From G963676655 sp963678305 (GTDB lineage: Bacteria; Verrucomicrobiota; Lentisphaeria; Victivallales; Victivallaceae), in NCBI GenBank assembly GCA_963678305.2, contig CAXXVV010000003.1, positions 930,001-994,000 on the forward strand: a DNA stretch of 64,000 bases, given 5' to 3'. Shown here piece by piece: positions 52,403-62,805 of the stretch (positions are counted from its first letter, which is position 1; every line of letters begins with the position of its first letter). The notes below the pieces were generated by a model. It was given only the letters and a program-made list of their open reading frames with translations, made no database searches and had not been told where the DNA came from. A program made the translations under genes and the position numbers.

Positions 52403-55400
52403 TTATTTTGCCAAATGAATTATTCCGAAATTGGATGCGTTCTGTGAATTGTTGGCGTTTCCGAACAACATCAGTTGGGTTTTACGTTTTCCATCCTTTG
52501 GGTCCGCCCCGTCAATGCCAATATCAAAGCCGATAAAATCGTGTTTGCTTCCATATTTTTTCACAAAAGACCAGGGGATGAACATACCGATGTAATAATG
52601 TTCCTTGTCCAACTTTTTACTATATGATCTAATTCCCGATTCTTCAAGTGATTTTATTTGCGGACAGAAAAGTTTACAGCCATTTTTCGGCGTAGCCAGG
52701 AACTGAAATACTCCGCGGCCGTATTCGGCGTTGCCCAAACCCCTGTTTTTATCACGGAAATCAAAAAATATTTCGACACAGGCCCCGTGAATGGTCGGCC
52801 ATTTTCCGGGCATAACCATATGCGCATCCTTAACCTTGATGCCAATAATAATTCCCTGGTTGTTGTGAGTGATCGCGGCTTTTCCGGAAAGCTCGTTGCT
52901 TCCCTGCCAGTAGTCGGCCTGCTGGATCGATTCGGTTATCGGCGGCGCCCCCAATACGGCTTGTTCGACGGTGTCGATAGCCATTACGGCCGGGAACTTC
53001 TTGATATCGCACTGTTCATAAGCCTTTGCGTTCAGGTTGGTTTTTTTAGACCGTTGGAATTTTTTCAAGCGGACAGTAAATTCCACTTCATAAGTGTTAT
53101 TGCCGCTTGTAATTTTAAACGGCGTGAAAATGCGATTTTTGCTTCGATGTAAAAGCTGCCAGTGGAAGGTCGCCTCGCCACGCATTTTCGGCGGAATTGT
53201 AACTTGACGTGACTTCTCCACAAATTTCAGGTTGCTGCCAGTCGGCGCAACTAAGGTATATTTAGCCGGTTTATCCGTACTGTTGAGTAATTTGATGGTC
53301 AAAGTTCCGGCGTTTTGCGCGGTATTTGCGCTGATGCACCCTTCTATCGGACTCGGCAGCACAGTGATATCGCCCCGGGAATGAACATAAACGGGCGCAT
53401 TCCCCAGCGAGAGGGTATACACATATTTTCCATTAGACGCTTTGTTTAAATCAACCTGTTTAGTTTGTCCATACATGTTGACAATTTCAAGCCGGGGTTG
53501 ATTGGTCTCGAAGACACAAGTGCTTTTCTGCTGGTTGCCCCAGACAACAGCCAATTTTCCGCCGTCGGCTTTGGAGAAAATACCGCCGGTGACGCCGTAG
53601 TTCCTGACCCGTTTATAGTCGTCTTTTTTCAGCGTAACTTCCTCAAACTGGGTTGTCAACACTGCGAGGGCAAGTGTGTATCGGGAGGGCGTTCGCTCAT
53701 TTTTTGCCGATATTGAAAAAAACGTTGAAACCGGGGGTTTTAGTAGTGTTTATGTTCCCTTTTGGCCAGGAGGTGGTCCAACCGAAGAACGTGAACGCTT
53801 TGGCACCGGCAAGAAAATTGATCACGGCATTTTTGACCATGCCTCTTCCGGCATCATATTCGCTGTGGCATTTGCCGGGCCAGGCCGCTTTTGAGACAAA
53901 GGCCGGATGTTTTAGTTTATTCTGACGGTCGACGTATTCCTGTGAAAGCGGTTTGTCAACCTCAATGCGCAATGCCTGCAGCATCCCGGTTTCAGAGTTG
54001 AAGGTCCGGTTACGAAATCTTTCCGGCATCTTTTTTTCCGCGTCATCCAGAAAGTCAAGCAGCAGAGTAGGCTGGGCATTGCCGAAATACGAGTGGTATG
54101 AAACCCGGTCCATATACTTGTCCCCGCCCAGCTTGAAAACCGCTTGCATCCATTCCGGCCATTTACTGGTTCCGCTGATACCTAAAATGGTTGATTGCGG
54201 ATCATGTTTTTTGATGACCGTATACACTGTTTTCGCGAGGCCGACGTATTCCGCCGGGCGATTCCCAAGGTGGGTTGCGGTGTTCGGTTCATTTTCGACT
54301 TCCCATAACCTGACTTTACCTTTGTAACGTTTGATGACTTGTTCCAGATATTTGGCATACCGTTTGAGATCGGTTTCTCCGCCCAGCTTGCCCCAGGCAA
54401 GCTTTCTCATATGTCCAATTTCGCGAACCCGCTGATAATCGATGGTCGGGCCGCCTTGCACGCAGACAAACGGGATCAGATCCGGCTGACGCACAATCGC
54501 GTCGATCCGGGTGTTCCAGACCCATTGGTCGGGTTTGGCGTCTTTTCTTAATCCCCAGGTCTTATCCGGATTCCTGAGCCAGGGATATGACTCGGTCCAC
54601 CAGCGCAGATATTTGTGCGCATAACGCATTGGCAGGGCTTCAGGATAATAACCGTACTTTTTCTCATTTGAATCATGGATGCCGAATTTCATTTCACCGG
54701 GCTTCCCGGAGCGGCGTTTTGCGTACATGAAATGTTTGTACTGGCTGAATTCTCCCGATTTGATCTTCAGGTGGTAAATATCGGTTTTCAGGTTTGCCGG
54801 GAGCTTTATTGCGGTTTCCTGCCAGCTTCGTGGCGGGAGCTTGATCGTTTGAGAATAATTCTCTTTGAGCTTATTGACTTCCGAGTGGAGTTCGTAGTCA
54901 ATTTTGATTGACTCCGATTTATTGGTGTTGTTATATAATACGACAAACGGGCAGTCCCGCTTTGCCGGGTCAAGGCTGATGACCATCGTATCAAAACCAT
55001 AGGTTTTAATAAACGGTTTTTCATTTTGATATTTTGTTTTTACTTTTGCCGTATAATCTTTTTCCCAGTCCAGGCTCAGTTCACAGTTCTTTTCCTTGAT
55101 AACTAATTGATCAATAGAATAGGCCATGCATTTAAGAGTGATTGGCGAAAAATTGCGGTCTATTTTTAACAGTGCTTTGCCGTCAAAAATTACTTGTCCC
55201 TTGTCTATGCTTATCCGGTGCTTTTTCCACTCAGGGTCGTACGGAAGTGCAAGTTTTGCCTTGCTACGGTCATACGACAACATCAGCCACCGGGTTTCGG
55301 CATATTGCGATTCGGTAAGGGCAAGGCTCCCGTTAGTACCAGTCAGTTCGATTACCGTTCTTTCACCTGGATACCGGCTCTGTCGCAGATAGAAATCAAT

Positions 55401-56318
55401 ATCGACCTTCGACTTGAAATCCATTAATGAGGAAATGTCATATGTAAATAAAAGCTGCTGCACATTAATAGCTCTGGAGTTCAATGCGCCGCCCGGTTCG
55501 GGTAATAAGAAAGGGCGTCTGGCATTCAGCACTTTTAAATTACCATTTACATTATCATGGCCACTTTCCGGATATATCGTGTATGTTGCGGTATCAGTAT
55601 CGGGTTTACATATTGGTTTTGTTATCTTTTTTTTTTGCGAAGGCGTTGCGACCATTGCGGCGGATTTGACTTTGCCGCAGATTATTTTTAGGGTAGGAGT
55701 ATAGAAAATACCATGTTTTTGTCCGAATTCGCTGGACCGCCAGGTCCACATTTTCATGTCTTTACCGTCTTGTTTCGGATCGAGGCGGAAAGCGATATAT
55801 TTTGCTTGGTTTTTCAGCGCTTCTTTCACAAAAGTTGTAACATCAAGTTCCAGATACCGCTGCTTTTTCAGGACGTGATCACGCTTGACCGCTATATTCA
55901 GACTTTTGCCTGTGTTAAAATCATTGAGGGATATTTTGCCGTCAGCGTATTTATCGTAATAACCCCATAATTCGAGTTCCGGGCCACGGCCTTTTTGTTT
56001 TTTTTCCGAGTCAAAAGCCCAGTTGAGACATACGCTGAATATTGCTTTGCCCACATTTTTATTCTGTAATTTCTCGGGTGTTTTGAACTCGAAAACAGCC
56101 TTGGAGAGTGCTTTGCCGTCGAAACTGTTCCTGATACTGAGAACCTGGTTCGGGTTTGATGTATCTGTTTCCGACGCGACGGCCTGATCCGCTATTTTGT
56201 CGTTGTTCTTGTCCATGACATAACCGTCGGCCGCCGGAACTGTTTTCAGATTAAATGTCTGCGCATGGATACAGCAAGTGCATACGAGCAATACCAAAGC
56301 TATTATTAGATTTTTCAT
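52403..56318 (-). pseudogene. Secreted clan GH-A glycoside hydrolase with CBM-like ends, split by one frameshift
   Basis: Two frames, 56318-53697 and 53662-52403, join into one protein of about 1304 residues if one base is removed from the T6 run (A6 on the coding strand) at 53700-53705. The text then runs FNVFFNIGKNERTPSRYTLA into LTTQFEEV without a break. It has a signal peptide (MKNLIIALVLLVCTCCIHAQ). An N-terminal DNRLRE/CBM96-like domain (about 20-215) comes first, and a second beta region precedes a GH39-like barrel (about 560-850). Candidate catalytic residues are ENEPN (acid/base) and NSETGM (nucleophile). The C-terminal CBM9-like domain lies in the second frame (about 1120-1300). It may be inactive, phase-variable or a sequencing error. 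Confidence 0.8.
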
Positions 56319-56508
56319 ACGTTCCTTTTATTTTAATGATTTAGATTCTTGTGATACTATTATTTGCACCATGAAGAGCATGAAGGACATGAAGAAGTAT
56401 TTAAATTTTCAGCTCAAGCTGAAAAATAAAAAAACTTTTTCGTGACTTTTCGTGTTTTTCGTGGTTGATATTTGCATTTCGCACGACTCTTTTTAATGAT
56501 TATATGTC
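56319..56508 (-). other. Spacer with short direct repeats
   Basis: The spacer contains three near-tandem ATGAAGAGC/ATGAAGGAC/ATGAAGAAG units (56370-56398) and CTTTTCGTGTTTTTCGTGG. No gene fits here. This looks like a short dispersed repeat between the pseudopilin and GH genes. Confidence 0.45.
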
Positions 56509-57180
56509 TTAAAATGCGTAATAATATTTGGCTTTTGCCTCATCGCCGATCAATTCGCCAAAGCTTTTATGCGAAACATGACCGTCCACCCATAAGCAGT
56601 TTGAACCATTACGGTGTCTGACGTACGGATATGCGTTCGACCAGGCATAATTAATGTAGTGCCCGTATCCTCCTTCCGCGTTCCCATCGGCGGAGAACAG
56701 AGTGCTGGCTGGTTTCTTGACCTTTCTCAAACTCCAAGTCCGGTGCCAGGTACTGTAATCATTCAAAAAGACATAGTTCATACCGTACATCGTCCAGTAG
56801 ATGGAATATTTCGCGGCGTATTCAGACACGCTCATGTTCTGCACCGGACACCTCACTATCATATCTCTTTTGTATTTGTATGCTTTTTCGGCGTTTACGA
56901 AGTTACTGTTGAACTTGTAGGGATATAAAAGAAGATAAGCATAATTTTTATTCCCGTATTGAGCCGGAGGGAAAAATTCCTGATTGTCATCCAGATAAAA
57001 CTGCATAAATGTACCCATTTGCTTTAAATTATTAGTACATTTGGTTGCCTTGGCCTTGTCCCGCGCCTTATTAAGCGCCGGCAGCAGCATACTGGCAAGA
57101 ATAGCAATGATTGCGATCACGACCAGAAGTTCAATTAGCGTGAAGGTTCCGACTTGGTTTCTTCGGCATTGAGCATTCAT
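56509..57180 (-). CDS. Pseudopilin-like protein with H-X9-DG domain
   Basis: A 223-residue protein with leader MNAQCRRNQVGT and then FTLIELLVVIAIIAILASML, so Thr is before the predicted cut, with a Gly one position earlier. CTNNLKQMGTFMQFYLDDN is the family segment, and the C-terminus has RHRNGSNCLWVDGHV, an exact H-X9-DG motif. It lies between the GntR-type regulator and the clan GH-A gene on the same strand, as in the other cassettes. It probably sits in the inner membrane with its C-terminal domain outside. Confidence 0.9.
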   Translation of the reverse strand: MNAQCRRNQVGTFTLIELLVVIAIIAILASMLLPALNKARDKAKATKCTNNLKQMGTFMQFYLDDNQEFFPPAQYGNKNYAYLLLYPYKFNSNFVNAEKAYKYKRDMIVRCPVQNMSVSEYAAKYSIYWTMYGMNYVFLNDYSTWHRTWSLRKVKKPASTLFSADGNAEGGYGHYINYAWSNAYPYVRHRNGSNCLWVDGHVSHKSFGELIGDEAKAKYYYAF

Positions 57181-57268
57181 TTTGTTTTCCTTTCAGAGTT
57201 TGTTTAATTCGCAATATACTATATAAATCCTTAAACATTTCCTGCTTCTCCACGAACAGATACTTTAT

Positions 57269-58348
57269 TCAATAGCCTGGTCCGGGGCTTGATTCTCCTT
57301 CAATGAGAGTGCCTTTTACCTCTTTGTCGGCATGCTTCAACAAGTTGCTGAAATTATTTTCAATAATATATTCCAGCGTTTTCTTTGCCGCGACTTCCGG
57401 ATCATATGATATTTTGGTCAATTCAACCGGCCCGATTATATCATACCCTTTATTATGATGAGTAATCAAACCGATATCTTGTGGTACGTTGAGACCCAAA
57501 TGCCACAGGGCCATGAGTACACCATGCAAAGCGTTATCATGATTGACGAATATTGCGTCAGGTTTTTCCCGGCAATGCATCAAATAGTCCAAAACCTCGG
57601 TGAAAACAACTTTTGAGTCGGTTCTGGATAAAATAAACGGTTCGGCAAATTGCTTTATTCCGGAGTGAGCCTTCCGGTATGCTTCACATTCAGTATTATA
57701 AAGGTCGCTGTGATTGGCGTAATGAAATTTCTCGCGGCTCCCCATGGATATCATTAAAATTTTCCGGTATCCCTTGTTGATTAAGTGTTTCAACGCAGTG
57801 AACGAACCTTGGTACAGATTATTTCCAATCCCCTGGGTCCATGGAATATTCATCATATTAGTCAATTGGTGGTCAAGCGGGTCCGAATTATGAATAACGA
57901 CAAGCGATCTCAAGCGGTTATTCGCATAATCACTTTTAAGATCATGAATCGTGCGTGATTGGTTATTTTCAAAGTCAATATAGGTTTTTATTTTAATGTT
58001 GTAGTCGCCGGATACTTTTGACAAAGCGTTCATCAACAGTTTTGGATAGTTTGTACTTAAAAAATAAGGATTCAGTCCGAAAACCACGCCAACAGTATTT
58101 GTACAGGATGAACTGCGGACAAAAGTACCTTTGCCGGGAACCCGCTTAATCAGGTCGCGGGCAGATAAAACCTGCAGCCCTTTTTGCATCGTCACCAGGG
58201 CAACATTGTATTGTCGGGCCAGGTCGGGAGTCTTCGGCAGCAGTTGGTTATTTTTCAAGAGCCCGTTATTGATATCCCGTTCGATCCGGTCGGCAATATC
58301 AATATAAACAAAACGCTTCTTTTTCGATTCTGTTGTTTTAACGCTCAT
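57269..58348 (-). CDS. GntR-family regulator with LacI-type effector domain
   Basis: A 359-residue regulator. An N-terminal winged helix-turn-helix (YIDIADRIERDINNGLLKNN, ARQYNVALVTMQKGLQVL, about 15-75, ending VPGKGTFV) is followed by a periplasmic-binding-type domain. That domain contains TVGVVFGLNPYFLS, AIFVNHDNALHGVLMAL and NVPQDIGLITHHNKG. It likely senses a sugar and controls the pseudopilin, GH, unknown and sulfatase genes downstream. A perfect ten-base inverted repeat lies 23 bases before its start. Confidence 0.9.
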   Translation of the reverse strand: MSVKTTESKKKRFVYIDIADRIERDINNGLLKNNQLLPKTPDLARQYNVALVTMQKGLQVLSARDLIKRVPGKGTFVRSSSCTNTVGVVFGLNPYFLSTNYPKLLMNALSKVSGDYNIKIKTYIDFENNQSRTIHDLKSDYANNRLRSLVVIHNSDPLDHQLTNMMNIPWTQGIGNNLYQGSFTALKHLINKGYRKILMISMGSREKFHYANHSDLYNTECEAYRKAHSGIKQFAEPFILSRTDSKVVFTEVLDYLMHCREKPDAIFVNHDNALHGVLMALWHLGLNVPQDIGLITHHNKGYDIIGPVELTKISYDPEVAAKKTLEYIIENNFSNLLKHADKEVKGTLIEGESSPGPGY

Positions 58349-58370
58349 AATAATAACCGAATAATTTTGT

Positions 58371-58406
58371 AATTATACCTTTATTATATATTATATAGGT
58401 ATAATT
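58371..58406. promoter_or_regulatory. Perfect inverted repeat, candidate GntR operator
   Basis: AATTATACCT (58371-58380) and AGGTATAATT (58397-58406) are perfect reverse complements separated by 16 A/T-only bases. The site lies between the GntR-type gene and the divergent gene at 58504 and could regulate both. The embedded TATAAT may serve as a -10 element. Confidence 0.65.
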
Positions 58407-58503
58407 TAAAATTGTCAACAGCTAAAAAAATAATTTCAAAGATTTTCATTTGCCTATCTTTAAAAATGAGATATATTCAGTTCAGGAAACTAAGGGCGCA
58501 CAT

Positions 58504-60273
58504 ATGACGGACTTTGTTGCAGCTAAAAAAGAACTAGCTAATTTGCTTGATGAAAAGGGAATTCCGTTCCGGGATTGGGGCGATGCTGTTTCTATTCACT
58601 TCAGTGACGGCTGCGATGATCTTTATTACACTTCGGAAAACAGGGAAACCCCGGTTGCATTGCTTAAAACTTATCAGGAACTCGATCCGGTCCGGTCTCG
58701 GATTCTGAATGCCCTGCGTCACGCGGCGGTTCGCCGTGGATTGTATCTGGAACTGGACCGCAGCGGCAGTTGGTCGGTCGGTACGGAGGACGGGGCATCC
58801 TGGACGGTTGAGGTAGGCACCGAATTGACCAGAATGATCCGGGAGCAGGGTGAGGCCGAAGCCTTTCGGGCCAAACTCAAGGAACTGGTTTCATGGGAAT
58901 CGGGTATAGGCTGCCTGGGCGCGGTGATCACTGGCGGGATTATGATCTATAAAAAACAGCTCTTTCGCGGCGCGTTCAAGATTGCCGGTGGAATTGTCTG
59001 CTCAATAGCCGGCTGTCTGGCGAAAAATCTTACCAAATCAGTGCCGGTACATGGATGTGACGCGGAATTGCTGGCCTACATTGATTCGCATGCCGCGCCG
59101 CCGGAGGCGGAAAAGTCATGGGAGGATTTTGAAAAAATTGAAGATGAACAGGAATGTATTGAACTTTTTCCGGAAACCGAGGGTGGTGATGACGGCAAAG
59201 ACTCCGGCAATCTGCTCGACATGTTCTCCATCAACCATAAGGCAGGACCGGAACTAGTGATGCTTGACCCGGAAAAAACAGCTGAGCTTGACCGGGAAAC
59301 CGCGGAGATAATCTGTAAGTTTCATGAATCTGTCAAATCAGAGATGATGGGCTATGACAAGCTGTCTTTGCCGTGGCTGGATCTCGATCGTGATGATTGG
59401 ATTTCGCGTGAATATCTGGTCGGGGTCTACGAGGACCGTGCCCTTGAAGCACGCCGGAAAGACGATTTCTGGATGGAAATCAATGCCCTGGAAACCCTGC
59501 TGATTCTTGGGTGTGATAAATACCGTGAACGGACCCGTTATCTAATGGATGAATGGTGGCGCGGAGGCGGACATGATATGCAGGATTATATTCATCTGCT
59601 CAATGCCTTTCCCGACCACCCGGCCGCGAAAGAAATGCTCGAGCCGGGAGATTTGTCCCCGGAACACTCGATGGAGGCGCGTCGCCGGATCGAAGTGGAT
59701 CTTTATCGGGAATGGGTGGAGTTGAAGCAAACGGATGAGGTAGCCCGAGGCTCGGAACTCAACGATATTCTTGAGATATTACACCGGCTTTCGCCGGAAT
59801 TGATTAGGCTTTTTCTGACGGAAGAGCAAACCCGGCATATCCATGACTTTTGCATCAATGCAGCCAAAGGCGCGAAAACCGAAGACTTGCAGTTTTCGCA
59901 CGAACATATTTTAAGTTTGGCCTGGAAGATGGGCTGGCCGGAAATCGCGAAAACGTTGCGACAGCGTGATGACTATACTGCATTGTTGATCGGTTTTTGT
60001 CTTCCTGCTGAGAAAATAGAGGAAATGGCAGGTAATCTTTCAGAGAAAATATCAAATGCAGTTGGAGCCGAACCGGACATGCCGAAAGAAATTCCGGATG
60101 TTTATGATACCTGTTATTTCGACAAGACACTGTTGATATGGAGCCTGTTTATCCCGGATGAGTTTACCCGTCGCTTAATCGCTACCGCGCTGGCGAAACT
60201 GGATAATGGTCGCGGCAGTCGCGACGACTACCTGGCCTGTGCCGTAGCCTGGCACAGGTGCCGTGACAAATAA
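58504..60273 (+). CDS. Hypothetical protein with central membrane hairpin
   Basis: A 589-residue protein with no family that I recognise. The frame is open from TTG 58450, but AAGGG lies eight bases before ATG 58504, so MTDFVAAKK is chosen. Residues about 138-175 form a hydrophobic hairpin (GCLGAVITGGIMIY, FKIAGGIVCSIAGCLA). The N-terminal part looks like a small alpha/beta domain, and the C-terminal 370 residues are acidic and helical, perhaps repeat-like. It is divergent from the GntR-type gene and convergent with the tgpA-like gene. Codon and base use match the neighbourhood. Confidence 0.7.
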   Translation: MTDFVAAKKELANLLDEKGIPFRDWGDAVSIHFSDGCDDLYYTSENRETPVALLKTYQELDPVRSRILNALRHAAVRRGLYLELDRSGSWSVGTEDGASWTVEVGTELTRMIREQGEAEAFRAKLKELVSWESGIGCLGAVITGGIMIYKKQLFRGAFKIAGGIVCSIAGCLAKNLTKSVPVHGCDAELLAYIDSHAAPPEAEKSWEDFEKIEDEQECIELFPETEGGDDGKDSGNLLDMFSINHKAGPELVMLDPEKTAELDRETAEIICKFHESVKSEMMGYDKLSLPWLDLDRDDWISREYLVGVYEDRALEARRKDDFWMEINALETLLILGCDKYRERTRYLMDEWWRGGGHDMQDYIHLLNAFPDHPAAKEMLEPGDLSPEHSMEARRRIEVDLYREWVELKQTDEVARGSELNDILEILHRLSPELIRLFLTEEQTRHIHDFCINAAKGAKTEDLQFSHEHILSLAWKMGWPEIAKTLRQRDDYTALLIGFCLPAEKIEEMAGNLSEKISNAVGAEPDMPKEIPDVYDTCYFDKTLLIWSLFIPDEFTRRLIATALAKLDNGRGSRDDYLACAVAWHRCRDK

Positions 60274-60294
60274 ACTTCGTGCCGCCTGCATCAG

Positions 60295-62805
60295 TTATAT
60301 TTGCTCATTGATGTGCTTGGCAACAAAATCACGAACGCTCTTCGCGTGATCGAGTGTGATTCTGGCTTCATCTGCGGGAATCGGCTCAGTGCTGTATTCC
60401 AGCTTGGAAAAGAAAAAGCAGACAACCAGCATGCTGCGGCTTAATTCATAGTCCACCTTATTCAGAACCGCACAGTATTCATGCAATTCCAGATTCCGGA
60501 TTCGCGGCAGGTCGCTGATTACCAGCAACGCCCGGGCAGCTTGATACGCCAGCAGGACCGCTTTACCCGGAGCCTGTTCAACAATCTGTTCAGCCTGTCT
60601 GAATTTCAGGCGGCATTTTTTGAGCAGGAGTTTGCGGCGGATATAATACAGCAGCATAAAAGATATGATTTTTAATGCCCAAAGGACAACCAGAATCACG
60701 ACAATTGCGGGCCAGTACTTCCGGGCCAGGCGCATTGTTTCAAAGAATCCTCCTCTAAGCCGCATATAGATGTTTCTCAACCGGTATTTAAATTCTTCGT
60801 ACATCGACCGCTTTTTGTTCTTCTCGTTCTCATCTTCATTTTTTCCGAAGAACTCGTCGAACTTGGCCTTGAGTTTGTCCTGCATTTCAACCGTCTTGAT
60901 CAAAATCTGGTCCTTTTTCGAGGTGTCATCCCGTTCTCCGCCCATACGTTCCATCTTCTTGATAATCTGACTGCGGACAACCTCCTGGGTCTCCTCTGTC
61001 AATTCAGGCGGCTGGACCCGCCAGGAGTCTCCGAACGGATCTTTGAGGGACGCAAAGGTCAAGGGAGTTGTGCGCGATTCGACTGCGCCCGGAGGTGCTG
61101 CGTCGAAAGTCAGCCAGCCCATGCCTTCGATAAATATTTGAGTCCAGGCGTGAGCGTGGTATTCGTGAACCTCAAAAAGACCGGTGATGACATTGTAATT
61201 GCCGGGAGAAAATCCGGTTGCGACTCTGGACGGCAGATGGTTTATTCTGGCCATTACCGCGAGTGCCGCGGCAAAATACTCGCAATGGCCTTCCTTCAGT
61301 TCAAAGAGGAAATAGTCTGCGGATTCCCTGCCCTCCGGTAGCGGTTTGGATTGTTGTTTATAGCCGTAATTCTTGCGTAAATAATTCCTTAGAATCATCG
61401 CTTTTTTATAGGGGTCTTTTTCACCGCGGGTTAAGTCAAGGGAAAGTTTACGCAAACGGCGGGATACTTTTCCCCGGGGCAGTTTCAGATATTGCCACTT
61501 GCTGGTATTGTCAATAAAGTAACTGAGTTTCACCGTTTTTTTCCGGCGTCTGGTTTGGACTGTACGCATTGTCGTTTTATTGACATCGTGAGGCTGATAA
61601 AGTCTGGATTGTGCGGTATAGACAAACGGTATATGCGGCATCTCGTCGTTTTTGGCCAGAATTTCAGCTCCGAAGTAGCTTTGCTTGACCAATGGTGCCA
61701 GTTTTGCGTTGACCGGAGCCAGGGTAACTTTCTGAAACGCTGAATAAAGTTTTTTGGAAAACCATTTTTCGATCACGAATTCCTGCTTGATGTTGGATGA
61801 GAAATAGTTCAGCATAGAGGCCCGCTGGTTGTTCGGGCGCGCTCTTCTCAAAAGATAATCCGAGGTATACCATTTAATGCCGTCATAGTCATCATATAAC
61901 TGGGCCAGCCAGTATAGTTTTACCGGCGATTTTACCCGGAATATCAATTCTTTGCCGGGCATACCGGAGCCGCCCTGTCCATCCGCGGCCATGGACGGGT
62001 TGTTTTTGACTGCAACCTTCGGTCCCTTCTTTGCCATAATCGTTGGATTTTTAGTACCGAATTTGACTGTTTCTCCAGTGGTGCCGGTCTTTTTACGTGT
62101 CTTGGCGCTTTTTATCCAGCGGTTGAAATTAGGCGCCAGGTTTTGATTTTCATTTTTGAATGATACGACAATCAGGCCCGAGCCTTCTTTATCCTCTCCC
62201 CGGTTGGGCAGCAACAGGAAAAAATAATAGGTAAAACCGAGAAAAATGCCGAAATGAATGAATATCTGAGGCCAGTTTCGTCTGAGAAAGCGTTTCGGCT
62301 TTCGTAAATTAGCCTTGTTGAAAAGCGCCTGGGTCCGGGTCATGTATAAAAGCAGCGGTAATAATAACAATGCGCCGCCGCCGAAAAACAGGTAAACCGC
62401 CCGGGGAATTAACGAACCATACAGCAGCAGGATTATTGAAATCAGCAGCAAATATTGATAATCCCCCCTGCTGCGGGCGAAAATGAAACAGAAACCGAAC
62501 ATGCTGATTGCTTCAGCCAATACTTTATCCGGGGGGACCCCCTGGTCGATCCGGTAAGCACCCCAGGCGCAAGCACCGAAAGCGGCGGTTACCTGCAGAA
62601 TGACTTTAGGCCAGTCGTTCCAGATTCTTTCCGGTAGATACGCCAGCATGCCGACCGGGAAAATTGAGCCCAGCAGGATTAGCGAAAACATCGGATCGCC
62701 ATGCTGCCAAAGCGCCGCTCCGGCAGCGCCGAAAAAGAATATCAGCCACAGAAAATGGGACGCAAACCGGTTTGGAATCGGGGTGTTGTCTTGTTTATCA
62801 GCCAT
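60295..62805 (-). CDS. Transglutaminase-like TgpA-type membrane protein
   Basis: An 836-residue inner-membrane protein. A cluster of about six N-terminal helices (to about residue 205) precedes an extracytoplasmic transglutaminase core and one C-terminal helix (near 700). The core triad is visible: Cys in EGHCEYFAAALAVMA, His in YHAHAWTQIF and Asp in LTFDAAPPG. A DUF4129-like cytoplasmic tail ends the protein. In Pseudomonas the related TgpA is essential; the substrate is unknown. Its ATG lies inside the end of the DUF58 gene (eight-base overlap), the common MoxR, DUF58, TgpA order. Confidence 0.9.
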   Translation of the reverse strand: MADKQDNTPIPNRFASHFLWLIFFFGAAGAALWQHGDPMFSLILLGSIFPVGMLAYLPERIWNDWPKVILQVTAAFGACAWGAYRIDQGVPPDKVLAEAISMFGFCFIFARSRGDYQYLLLISIILLLYGSLIPRAVYLFFGGGALLLLPLLLYMTRTQALFNKANLRKPKRFLRRNWPQIFIHFGIFLGFTYYFFLLLPNRGEDKEGSGLIVVSFKNENQNLAPNFNRWIKSAKTRKKTGTTGETVKFGTKNPTIMAKKGPKVAVKNNPSMAADGQGGSGMPGKELIFRVKSPVKLYWLAQLYDDYDGIKWYTSDYLLRRARPNNQRASMLNYFSSNIKQEFVIEKWFSKKLYSAFQKVTLAPVNAKLAPLVKQSYFGAEILAKNDEMPHIPFVYTAQSRLYQPHDVNKTTMRTVQTRRRKKTVKLSYFIDNTSKWQYLKLPRGKVSRRLRKLSLDLTRGEKDPYKKAMILRNYLRKNYGYKQQSKPLPEGRESADYFLFELKEGHCEYFAAALAVMARINHLPSRVATGFSPGNYNVITGLFEVHEYHAHAWTQIFIEGMGWLTFDAAPPGAVESRTTPLTFASLKDPFGDSWRVQPPELTEETQEVVRSQIIKKMERMGGERDDTSKKDQILIKTVEMQDKLKAKFDEFFGKNEDENEKNKKRSMYEEFKYRLRNIYMRLRGGFFETMRLARKYWPAIVVILVVLWALKIISFMLLYYIRRKLLLKKCRLKFRQAEQIVEQAPGKAVLLAYQAARALLVISDLPRIRNLELHEYCAVLNKVDYELSRSMLVVCFFFSKLEYSTEPIPADEARITLDHAKSVRDFVAKHINEQI

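Noticed and set aside
52403..53662. Separate gene for the CBM9-like half of the clan GH-A protein
   Set aside because: There is no start site or signal peptide, and its N-terminal text continues the upstream frame after removing one base.
60236..60258. Perfect eight-pair hairpin near the end of the 58504 gene, as a terminator
   Set aside because: It lies inside the coding region and has no following T run.
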